Below, one piece after another: positions 41,869 to 48,726 of a stretch of 64,000 nucleotides of DNA (positions are counted from its first letter, which is position 1; each line of letters starts with the position of its first letter). The notes below the pieces were generated by a model. The model worked only from the letters and a program-made list of their open reading frames with translations. It ran no database searches and was not told the origin of the DNA. Origin of the DNA: Cellulomonas alba (lineage in GTDB: Bacteria; Actinomycetota; Actinomycetes; Actinomycetales; Cellulomonadaceae); contig NZ_JAUCGQ010000001.1 of NCBI RefSeq assembly GCF_030362835.1, forward strand, positions 930,001 through 994,000. The letters run 5' to 3'. Position numbers and translations under genes: made by a program.

Positions 41869-42507
41869 TCAGCGCCGCGGCGCCGGCTCCGCGACGGCGG
41901 CGAGGAACTCGTCGCGCAGCGCGCGGTCGGTGCGCAGGTCGCCGAGCAGCGTCGACGTCCGCGTCGTGGCTCCGGTGGCGCGCGCGCCGCGCAGGCTCAT
42001 GCACGAGTGCTCGGCCACGACGACGACGCCGACGCCGCGCGTGTCCAGCGCGCCCGCGAGTCGCTCCGCGACCTGGCGCGTCAGCCGCTCCTGCGTCTGC
42101 GGCCGCGCCGCGGCGTGCGCCACGAGCCGCGCGAGCTTGGACAGCCCGACGATCCGCGTGCCGGGCAGGTAGCCGACGTGCGCCACTCCCCCGAACGGCA
42201 GCATGTGGTGCTCGCAGACCGAGCGGACGGGGATCTCGCGCACGAGGACGAGCTCGCCGTACGCGTCGTCGTTGGGGAACGTCGTGACGTCGAAGCCGGC
42301 CGGCGTGAGCAGCTCGGCGTACGCCTGCGCCATCCGGCGCGGCGTCTCGAGGGTGCCGGCGGTCGTCACGTCGACGCCGAGGGCGACGAGGAACGCGGCC
42401 GCGGCGTCCTCGGCGGCGTCGAGGTCGACGACGCGCTCGTCACCGTCGTCCGGGCGGCTGTCGACGCCGCGCGCCCGGGCGCGCCCGGCCCACGTCGCCG
42501 CGCTCAC
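41869..42507 (-). CDS. folE: GTP cyclohydrolase I
   Basis: The 212-residue protein has the FolE zinc and catalytic residues: Cys and His in RSVCEHHMLPFGG, Cys in VVAEHSCMSLRGAR, plus QTQERLT and TRTSTLLGDL. It converts GTP to dihydroneopterin triphosphate for folate or other pterins. No other folate gene is adjacent; it follows a DoxX-like gene with a GTGA overlap, so it may be a second, condition-specific copy. Its 3' end converges with the iron operon. Confidence 0.93.
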   Translation of the reverse strand: MSAATWAGRARARGVDSRPDDGDERVVDLDAAEDAAAAFLVALGVDVTTAGTLETPRRMAQAYAELLTPAGFDVTTFPNDDAYGELVLVREIPVRSVCEHHMLPFGGVAHVGYLPGTRIVGLSKLARLVAHAAARPQTQERLTRQVAERLAGALDTRGVGVVVVAEHSCMSLRGARATGATTRTSTLLGDLRTDRALRDEFLAAVAEPAPRR

Positions 42508-42929
42508 AGCGCGTCCGGGCGCGGGCGGTCCGCGGCGAGGAACGCGAGCGCCAGCGCGCCGGCGAGCAGCCCGAGGTCGCGGAGCACGATGTCGCCGTAG
42601 CCGCCAACGCTCAGCAGGCTGACGACGATGCCGGCGAGCCACAGGGCGACGACGTAGCCGCCGACCCGCGGGTACAGCGCGATGAGCAGACCGGCCGCGA
42701 CCTCGACGGCGCCGACGATCAGCATCGCGTCGTGCGCGGTGCCGGGCACGATCCGGTCGATCCACGGCGCGAGGTACTTCTCCCAGTCGGGCTGCATCAC
42801 GCGCACGAACTTGTCGAGCCCGAACAGCACCGGCGCGACGGCGTAGACCGTGCGCAGGAGGTAGAACGCCCGGCGGGCGCCCGCGCCGGTGGCGACGGAC
42901 GGCTGCGCGACGGCTTCGGTCCTGGTCAT
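42504..42929 (-). CDS. DoxX-like membrane protein
   Basis: The 141-residue protein has four helices and the pattern LLRTVYAVAPVLFGLDKFVRVMQPDWEKYLAP, then AVEVAAGLLIALYPRVGGYVVALWLAGI, as in DoxX/DoxD-type membrane proteins. Its role is unknown; relatives act with thiol or quinone redox enzymes. It is the first gene of a folE operon and faces a cysteine-containing HTH regulator across an inverted repeat. Confidence 0.85.
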   Translation of the reverse strand: MTRTEAVAQPSVATGAGARRAFYLLRTVYAVAPVLFGLDKFVRVMQPDWEKYLAPWIDRIVPGTAHDAMLIVGAVEVAAGLLIALYPRVGGYVVALWLAGIVVSLLSVGGYGDIVLRDLGLLAGALALAFLAADRPRPDAL

Positions 42930-42960
42930 GGGAGCGACCTTTCTATGGGAGCGTACGCTG

Positions 42961-42988
42961 GACGTTAGAACGCTCGAGATCTAACGTC
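42961..42988. promoter_or_regulatory. Inverted-repeat operator between the DoxX/folE unit and an HTH regulator
   Basis: GACGTTAGA (42961-42969) and TCTAACGTC (42980-42988) are perfect nine-base arms with a 10-base spacer, so centres are about two helical turns apart. The site lies in the 86-base divergent promoter region. Confidence 0.75.
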
Positions 42989-43015
42989 AATGGTTGTCTC
43001 CGATAGAAGGACCCC

Positions 43016-43711
43016 ATGGACCTCGCCTCCCGCGCCGCCGCGATCGGGGCTCTCGCCGACCCCGTGCGGCGCGCGCTCTACCAGCACGTCGTCGCCCAGC
43101 CCGACGGGGTGGGTCGCGAGCAGGCCGCCGCGGCCGTCGGCGTGCCGGCGCACACCGCGAAGTTCCATCTCGAGCGGCTGGCCGACGAGGGCCTCCTCGA
43201 CGTCGAGTTCCGACGGCTCAGCGGCCGGACCGGGCCCGGCGCCGGGCGACCCGCCAAGCTCTACCGCCGCGCGCGCTCGGAGGTGACGGTGTCACTGCCC
43301 GAGCGGCGGTACGACCTGGTCGGAGACATCCTGGCCACCGCGCTGGAGCAGGTCGGCGAGGGTGCCAAGTGGGACACGGCCGTGCAGCGCGCGGCGCGCG
43401 CCGAGGGGGTACGGGCGGGCGACGCCGCGCGGGCCGCGGCGGGCGGTGCCACGGCGGGACCGGAGCCGGACCGGCTCGCCGGCGCGCTCGAGCAGCACGG
43501 CTACGAGCCGCGCGTCGAGGGGTCCGAGATCGTGCTGACGAACTGCCCGTTCGACGCGCTGGCGCAGCGCCACACCGCGCTCGTGTGCGGCCTGAACGTC
43601 GACTACGTGCAGGGCGTCGCCGACGGTCTCGAGTGCGCCGACGCGCACGCGCGACTCGCGCCCGCGCCGGGCCTGTGCTGCGTGCGGGTCGGCACGTCCG
43701 GTCAGGCGTAG
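43016..43711 (+). CDS. ArsR/SufR-like HTH regulator with conserved cysteines
   Basis: The 231-residue protein has an N-terminal winged helix (ALADPVRRALYQHVVAQ, then GVPAHTAKFHLERLADEGLL and GRPAKLYRR). Its C-terminal sensor domain has Cys177 (NCPFD), Cys191 (LVCGLN), Cys207 and Cys221/222 (GLCCVRV). The layout resembles SufR-type iron-sulfur regulators. A paralogue lies at 46030-46731 with the same 14-residue spacing between the first two cysteines. It probably controls the divergent DoxX/folE pair and itself. Confidence 0.85.
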   Translation: MDLASRAAAIGALADPVRRALYQHVVAQPDGVGREQAAAAVGVPAHTAKFHLERLADEGLLDVEFRRLSGRTGPGAGRPAKLYRRARSEVTVSLPERRYDLVGDILATALEQVGEGAKWDTAVQRAARAEGVRAGDAARAAAGGATAGPEPDRLAGALEQHGYEPRVEGSEIVLTNCPFDALAQRHTALVCGLNVDYVQGVADGLECADAHARLAPAPGLCCVRVGTSGQA

Positions 43712-43724
43712 GCGCCGGGCCGCC

Positions 43725-44258
43725 TCAGACGCGGTCGAGCTCGACGACGGGGATCTCGCGGTCCACCTGACGCTGGTGGTCCGCCAAGAACGGCGCCGTC
43801 GAGACGATCGCGCCCCACGCCACCGCGCGCTCGTCGCCGGCCAGCACGCGCGCCCGGGCGTCGAACTGCTCGTCGTCCAGCTCGACGTGCACCGTGGGGT
43901 CGGCCGCGACGTTGCGGACCCACACCGGGTCGCTCGGTGACGCGTTGCCCGACGCCACGACGAGCACGCGCCCGTCGAGCCGGTGCACCATCAGCGGCGT
44001 CGTCCTGCGACGGCCCGTCCGACGGCCGGTCGTGGTGAGCAGCACGAGGCGGTCGCGGTGCATGCCCGGGGGCGTGGCGCCGGCGCGGAACTGCTCGACG
44101 ACGGCGGCGTCGCGGGCGTGCGCGTCGGCGCCCTGCCGCTCGCTGCCCTGCCGCTCGCTGCCCTGCCGCTCGCTGCCCTGCCGCTCGCTGCCCTGCCGCT
44201 CGCTGCCCTGCCGCTCGCTGCCCTGCTGCTCGCTGCTCTGCGGATCGGTGTTCGCCAT
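43725..44258 (-). CDS. Nitroreductase/deazaflavin-dependent (DDN-like) family protein with N-terminal pentapeptide repeat
   Basis: The 177-residue protein has a core from about residue 50 (FRAGATPPGMHRDRLVLLTTTGRRTGRRRTTPLMVHRLDG, SPSDPVWVRNVAADPTVHVEL) typical of F420-binding split-barrel proteins such as Ddn. The N-terminus is a low-complexity tail of repeated GSERQ pentapeptides encoded by a 15-base tandem repeat. The tail is likely disordered and variable in length. Confidence 0.88.
   Translation of the reverse strand: MANTDPQSSEQQGSERQGSERQGSERQGSERQGSERQGSERQGADAHARDAAVVEQFRAGATPPGMHRDRLVLLTTTGRRTGRRRTTPLMVHRLDGRVLVVASGNASPSDPVWVRNVAADPTVHVELDDEQFDARARVLAGDERAVAWGAIVSTAPFLADHQRQVDREIPVVELDRV
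44131..44235. repeat. 15-base tandem repeat within a coding region
   Basis: Six perfect copies of CCCTGCCGCTCGCTG (44131-44220) are followed by one copy with a single change (44221-44235) and a decayed copy. Each unit encodes five residues, so copy-number change keeps the frame. Confidence 0.95.
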
Positions 44259-44282
44259 CGAGCCATCGTCGGCCCGGAGCGG

Positions 44283-44708
44283 TCAGCCCGCGAGCAGGAG
44301 GACGCCCCCGCTCACGAGCGCAGCCACCTTGACGACCTCGAGGACGACGTACACGAGGTGCGCGTGCGACCGGGGCGCGTCACCGCCGGCGAGCACCGCG
44401 TCCGACCGGCGGGTCAGCGCAGGCCGCACCCCGACGATCTGGGCGACGAGCACGGCCGCCGCCACCGCGAGCGCGACGACCGCGGCCGCCGGCGGCGCGC
44501 CCGCCGCGAGCCCTACGCCCGCGACGACCGCGAGCAGCGCCTCGGCCGCGTTCAGCGCGCGGAACACGAGGCGGCCGATGCCGAGCCCGAGCGGGACGGT
44601 GACGCCCGGCGCTCGGAACTTGAGCGGCGCCTCGAGGAACGAGATCGCGAGGACCATGCCGAGCCACACGAACGTCGCGGCCACCGCGAGCGCGTCGCCC
44701 GCGCTCAC
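44283..44708 (-). CDS. Four-helix membrane protein, unknown
   Basis: The 141-residue protein has four hydrophobic helices (about 6-26, 50-72, 75-97, 118-140) and the loop SFLEAPLKFRAPGVTVPLGLGIGRLVF. The GTG start overlaps the ferredoxin stop (GTGA), so it is co-transcribed with ferredoxin. I do not assign a function; co-expression hints at membrane redox. Confidence 0.7.
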   Translation of the reverse strand: MSAGDALAVAATFVWLGMVLAISFLEAPLKFRAPGVTVPLGLGIGRLVFRALNAAEALLAVVAGVGLAAGAPPAAAVVALAVAAAVLVAQIVGVRPALTRRSDAVLAGGDAPRSHAHLVYVVLEVVKVAALVSGGVLLLAG

Positions 44709-45055
44709 GTCTGGTCGCCCTGCGGCGCGAGCGACGCGACCAGCGGGGTGTCGACGTCGAGCGGGCCGAGCCGCGCGGCTCCGCCGGGGGAACCGAGCGG
44801 TGCGCTGCGGCCGGGCAGCGGCTCCGCGAAGAACGCGGCGTTGTCCACGAGGTACGGCGCGAGCGCGTCGGGGAGGTCGTCCTCGTAGTAGATGGCCTCG
44901 ACCGGGCAGACCGGTTCGCACGCGCCGCAGTCGACGCACTCGTCCGGGTGGATGTAGAGCGAGCGTGCGCCCTCGTAGATGCAGTCCACGGGGCACTCGT
45001 CGACGCACGCGCGGTCCTTGACGTCCACGCACGGCTGGCCGATGACGTAGGTCAT
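44705..45055 (-). CDS. fdxA: 7Fe ferredoxin (FdxA type)
   Basis: The 116-residue protein begins MTYVIGQPCVDVKDRACVDE and has cysteines of a 3Fe-4S plus 4Fe-4S ferredoxin (C-x7-C-x3-C-P, then CVDCGACEPVCPVEAI). It has the usual C-terminal extension with an added Gly/Pro-rich tail. It carries low-potential electrons. There is no ribosome site: a TAAACT -10 box ends seven bases before the ATG, as in leaderless actinobacterial mRNAs. Confidence 0.95.
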   Translation of the reverse strand: MTYVIGQPCVDVKDRACVDECPVDCIYEGARSLYIHPDECVDCGACEPVCPVEAIYYEDDLPDALAPYLVDNAAFFAEPLPGRSAPLGSPGGAARLGPLDVDTPLVASLAPQGDQT

Positions 45056-45085
45056 GGCTGCGAGTTTACACAGGCCATTCTTGGA
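45056..45085 (-). promoter_or_regulatory. Ferredoxin promoter (leaderless) with element shared with the 46731 gene
   Basis: On the coding strand: TCCA-AGAATGGC-CTGTG, then TAAACT (45063-45068) and CGCAGCC before the ATG. The promoter at 46732-46761 has the same bases at the same spacing (TCCA, G, CTG, G, TAAACTCGC), over 30 positions. Confidence 0.65.
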
Positions 45086-46033
45086 TTAATCCGCCACCTC
45101 GCGCGATCGTCGCAAGCGCTCGGCGGCGCCGGAGCAGAACCACGCGACGACCTCCGCGGCGGGCCGCGGGCCGCCCACGAGACCCACTCCCTGCCCCGCG
45201 TCGACCGTCGCCACGTCCCAGTCGCCCGTGGTGAACGCGTCGCGCACCACCTCGGCGTCGGGCGCGACGGCACCCTCGGTGAGCCGGTTCCGCACCACGC
45301 GCGCGGGCTGGTGCGCGGGCCACGGGTAGCCGAGCGCCTCGTCGACGGTCGTCGTGAGCACCGCGTCCTCGCCGCGCGCGGCGCGCATGCGCTCGCGCGC
45401 ACCCGGCGCGAGCGTCGACTCCGCGCAGGCGGCGAACGCCGTGCCGACCCACGCGCCGTGTGCACCGGCGGCGAGGACGGCGGCGAGCGAGCGCGGGCCG
45501 GAGATCCCGCCGGCCGCGAGCACCGGTCCGTCGACCACGTCGAGGACCGCGTCGAGCAGCGGCAGCGTGCCCATCGCGGGCGTGCCGTGACCGCCGCCCT
45601 CCGCGCCGCGCGCCACGACGACGTCCGCACCGGCGTCGGCGGCACGCCGCGCAGCCGACGCGTCCGCGACCTGGACGGCGACCGCGACGCCCGCGGCGTG
45701 CGCGCGCCCGACCCAGCCGAGGTCGTCGCCGAAGCTCACCGAGAGCAGGGCCGGCGCCGCACCGAGCGCGACGTCGAGCAGCTCGGGCTCGCGCTCGGCG
45801 ACCCAGGCCACGAGCCCGACGCCGAACGGTCGGCCGAGCCCGGCCACGTGCGCGAGCTCGGCACGCAACGCGGCCGCCGTCCCGGCGCTGCCCACGCCGA
45901 CCATGCCCAGCGCGCCCGCACGACTCACGGCCGCTGCGAGCCGACCGCCGGCGACCCCGCCCATCGGCGCGTTCGCGAGGGGTGCCGCCAGGCCGAGCGA
46001 TCGCGACCAGGGCGTCGACAGCCCGGCCGTCAC
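45086..46033 (-). CDS. Nitronate monooxygenase family FMN enzyme
   Basis: The 315-residue TIM-barrel protein has the NMO features NAPMGGVAGGRLAAAVSRAGALGMVG, VVARGAEGGGHG (catalytic/FMN His in GGHG), VLAAGGISGPRSLAAVLAAGAHGAWVGTAF. It likely oxidises nitronates such as propionate 3-nitronate, using FMN and O2. Its GTG overlaps the stop of the regulator gene upstream, and ferredoxin follows 30 bases later. Confidence 0.9.
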   Translation of the reverse strand: MTAGLSTPWSRSLGLAAPLANAPMGGVAGGRLAAAVSRAGALGMVGVGSAGTAAALRAELAHVAGLGRPFGVGLVAWVAEREPELLDVALGAAPALLSVSFGDDLGWVGRAHAAGVAVAVQVADASAARRAADAGADVVVARGAEGGGHGTPAMGTLPLLDAVLDVVDGPVLAAGGISGPRSLAAVLAAGAHGAWVGTAFAACAESTLAPGARERMRAARGEDAVLTTTVDEALGYPWPAHQPARVVRNRLTEGAVAPDAEVVRDAFTTGDWDVATVDAGQGVGLVGGPRPAAEVVAWFCSGAAERLRRSREVAD

Positions 46034-46731
46034 GACGCCGCCTCGTGCCGGCGGCGACCCGCGCGGCGCACGTGCGCGAGGCACAGGTCCGGCTCGACGA
46101 ACGGCTCGAGCCGGTCGACCTCGGCCCCGGACCGCCAGGTGGCGAGGGCGCCCTGCATGAGGCCGAGGTGCACGCGACACACCACCATCCGGGGTGCCTC
46201 GACGAGGTCGAGGAAGGGGCACTGACGGAGCGCGATGCCGTGCGGCGCCCGCTCGGGCGCGAAGCCCACGTCGTCGAGCACGGTCAGCAGCGCCGGGAGG
46301 CCGTCCGGGGGCGCGACCGCGCGCGGCCCCGGGTCCGGTGCGGCCGTGCCACGTGCCCGCGCGATGCGGGCACCCCACGCCCGACCGGCGTCGAGTGCCC
46401 GCGTGCCCGCGTCGTCGTCGTGGACGAGCGCCTCGAGCAGCGCGCCGGCGAGCTCGCGGTACCGGTCGGGCCCCTGGGGCATGCGGCGCGTCGCGCGGTA
46501 GACGAGCGACGGGCGCCCGCGGCCGCGCGCCGTCGTGGCCGGCGCCTCCTCGACGAGGCCGTCGGCCGCGAGCGCGGCCACATGGAGGCGCACGGTGTTC
46601 GGGTGGACACCCAGGCGTGCCGCGAGCTCGGCGACGCCGTCGGGCGCCCGGCGCAGCTCGGCGAGCACCGCGGCGCGCCGCCCCGACGCGGCGCGCGGGC
46701 CCGGCGTGCGGTCGTCCTCGATCGCGGCCAT
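46030..46731 (-). CDS. SufR-like HTH regulator with conserved cysteines
   Basis: The 233-residue protein has a winged helix (GVAELAARLGVHPNTVRLHVAALAADGLV, GRPSLVYRA) and a sensor domain with Cys171 (QCPFLD), Cys185 (VVCRVH) and Cys217 (DLCLAHV), also LGLMQGAL. It is a paralogue of 43016-43711. Likely an iron-sulfur or redox sensor. It starts at ATG 46731 with the TAAACT box seven bases upstream, like fdxA, and overlaps the NMO gene downstream. Confidence 0.87.
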   Translation of the reverse strand: MAAIEDDRTPGPRAASGRRAAVLAELRRAPDGVAELAARLGVHPNTVRLHVAALAADGLVEEAPATTARGRGRPSLVYRATRRMPQGPDRYRELAGALLEALVHDDDAGTRALDAGRAWGARIARARGTAAPDPGPRAVAPPDGLPALLTVLDDVGFAPERAPHGIALRQCPFLDLVEAPRMVVCRVHLGLMQGALATWRSGAEVDRLEPFVEPDLCLAHVRRAGRRRHEAAS

Positions 46732-46761
46732 GGTGGCGAGTTTACCCAGACACGCCCTGGA
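46732..46761 (-). promoter_or_regulatory. Leaderless promoter/operator of the SufR-like gene
   Basis: The coding strand has TCCAGGGCGTGTCTGG, then GTAAACTCGCCACC and the ATG. The -10 TAAACT is at 46739-46744. It matches the ferredoxin promoter at fixed spacing, including TCCA and CTG outside the -10 box, which suggests a shared operator. Confidence 0.6.
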
Positions 46762-47821
46762 GATACGACGTGCCGTCGGCCGGTGGGCGACGCCGCGCCC
46801 GCCACCTCCAGGCCACCAGCGCGAGGGTGCCGAGCAGCAACGTCCCGCCGATCGTGACGACGCGCCACGCGAGCGTCGCCGCCACGATCGCTCCCTCGTG
46901 CTCGGTGCCCGCGGCGACGGTCCACCCGCCCACCAGCAGGGCGTCGACGACACCGAGCCCCGCCATCGGCAGGATCGTCAACGGGTACGCGAGCAGGAAC
47001 GCGCCGAGGACGTCGAGGGTCGGCAGGGTCGCCTCGCCGACGCCGACGGCCCGCAGCGCGACCAGCAGGATCGACGCGTCGACGAGCAGCATCACGACGA
47101 GCGCCAGGACGGCGCGGAGGATCCCGCGGCGCAGGTCGCCGGCGGCCGTCTGCCGCACCTGCACCACCCGCGCCGCCCACGCCTCCGGGTCCACGCCCCG
47201 CCGGACGAGCCGTCCGGCCCGCCCCGCCGCGCGGCCGACGGCGGCGGCGAACGCGTCGCCGCGCAGGATCAGGGCCACGGCCACGCCGAGCGCGGCCGTG
47301 GCGAGCGCGCACAGCCCGGCGAACAGCCACTGCCGCCGCTCGATGCCGTCGGCCGCGAGGAACGCGAGGCCGAGCACCGGCGCGCCCACGCGCACGCCGT
47401 AGTACGTCGCCATGTTGAGCGTCATGCCCGTCATGGCGCGCACCGGGTCGACGTCCCACGACCGGAACTGCGCCACCCGGAGCACGAGGTCGGCGGGCGG
47501 CGGCGCGAATGTCGCGACCACGTGCGCCGACAGGTCGTTCTGCGTCGCGTGCCACAGGCCGAGGCCTGGCACGTACAGCGCCATGGGTGCGGCGTTGAGC
47601 GTCTGCCGCACGAGCAGCAGCACGACCATCGGCACGAGCGCCCACCAGGAGAGCCGGCGGAGGGCCGCGGCGACCTCGTCCCAGTCGACGGCCCCCGCGA
47701 GCCGGGTGACCGCCCACCAGGCGAACGCCACGACCGCCAGCCACCCCGCCGCGCGCAGGAGGCGCCGGCGCAGCGGCACGGGCTCGGGCGCGGGGACCGG
47801 CACGGTCGCGGGCGACGTCAC
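46742..47821 (-). CDS. YbhN/UPF0104 (LPG synthase TM-like) integral membrane protein
   Basis: The 359-residue protein has about eight membrane helices with the family signatures ALRRLSWWALVPMVVLLLVRQTLNA, FLLAYPLTILPMAGLGVVDALLVGGW and a central TFAPPPADLVLRVAQFRSW. No C-terminal aminoacyl-transfer domain is present, so it is the membrane half only, possibly a lipid flippase-like protein. The GTG start overlaps the CDF gene stop. Confidence 0.85.
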   Translation of the reverse strand: MTSPATVPVPAPEPVPLRRRLLRAAGWLAVVAFAWWAVTRLAGAVDWDEVAAALRRLSWWALVPMVVLLLVRQTLNAAPMALYVPGLGLWHATQNDLSAHVVATFAPPPADLVLRVAQFRSWDVDPVRAMTGMTLNMATYYGVRVGAPVLGLAFLAADGIERRQWLFAGLCALATAALGVAVALILRGDAFAAAVGRAAGRAGRLVRRGVDPEAWAARVVQVRQTAAGDLRRGILRAVLALVVMLLVDASILLVALRAVGVGEATLPTLDVLGAFLLAYPLTILPMAGLGVVDALLVGGWTVAAGTEHEGAIVAATLAWRVVTIGGTLLLGTLALVAWRWRARRRPPADGTSYLQGVSG

Positions 47822-48726
47822 TCGGCCAGCTCGCGGTCCGTGGTCAGCTCGACGGTCGCCCACAGGTCGAACGGAAGCTGCTCGAGGGCGCCGACGACGG
47901 CGCGGCGCACCCGGTCCTCGGCGTCGACGTCCCAGCGCGCCTCCTCGACCACGAAGTCGACCTCGACGTACAGGCGGCGTCCGAGCTTGGTGGCCCGGAC
48001 GAGCGGGTCGGGCAGGTCGAACCCGGCGCGCCCCTCGTCGACCGCGCGCTCGACGGCCGCCATCACGTCGGCCGGCGCCGAGCCCTCGAGCAGCTCGTGG
48101 ACGCCCTCGCGCATCAGCCGGACCGGCAGCGGCGCGACGGACGCGACCGCCACGAGCACGAGCACCGGGTCGACGAACGACGCGGCCCGGTCGTAGCCGT
48201 TGTCGACCAGCAGGATCGCGACGAGGCCCCCCACGGCCACGACCGCGCTCATCGCGGCGCCCGCACGCCACGAGACGATCTCGGCGCGCGCGAGCTCGCC
48301 GTCCGGCGAGAGCCGGTGCAGCCACACCGCGACCAGGACCGCGATGACGCCCGACACCACGCCGTAGGCGAGGATCGCGCTGCCCGCCGCCTGCGACCCG
48401 CCCGCGACGAGCGTCGCGACCGCCGACACCGCGCCGTACACCAGCGTCGCGAGGATCGCCGCGCCTTGCATGGCGACCGTCAGCGGCGTGGCGGCGTGCC
48501 GGCCGAACGGGAAGCGGTGCGACGGCTCGGAGGCCGCGGCGTGCGACGCGAGCAGCGAGACCGCGACGAGCGCGATGCCCGCGACCATGTAGATGCCGTC
48601 GAACACCAGCACGTCGGCCCGCGCGGCGAGCCCCCAGAGGATCGCGCCGAGCCCGAGCACACCTGACGTGACGAGCGACGCCGTCAGCGCGCGGCGCTCG
48701 CCGAGGGCGGCCGCCTCGGCGGTCAC
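47818..48726 (-). CDS. Cation diffusion facilitator family transporter
   Basis: The 302-residue protein has six helices with metal-site motifs SLVTSGVLGLGAILWGLAARADVLVFDGIYMVAG and SHRFPFGRHAATPLTVAMQG, then FVDPVLVLVAVASV, and a cytoplasmic C-terminal domain (LYVEVDFVVEEARWDVDAEDRVRRAV). Metal-binding Asp in helix 2 is present (FDGIY). The metal is not predictable. The GTG at 48726 overlaps the SLC13 gene stop. Confidence 0.85.
   Translation of the reverse strand: MTAEAAALGERRALTASLVTSGVLGLGAILWGLAARADVLVFDGIYMVAGIALVAVSLLASHAAASEPSHRFPFGRHAATPLTVAMQGAAILATLVYGAVSAVATLVAGGSQAAGSAILAYGVVSGVIAVLVAVWLHRLSPDGELARAEIVSWRAGAAMSAVVAVGGLVAILLVDNGYDRAASFVDPVLVLVAVASVAPLPVRLMREGVHELLEGSAPADVMAAVERAVDEGRAGFDLPDPLVRATKLGRRLYVEVDFVVEEARWDVDAEDRVRRAVVGALEQLPFDLWATVELTTDRELAE

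Noticed and set aside
44131..44235. Possible CRISPR array
   Set aside because: The 15-base units are contiguous without spacers and lie in frame inside a protein gene; no cas genes are near.
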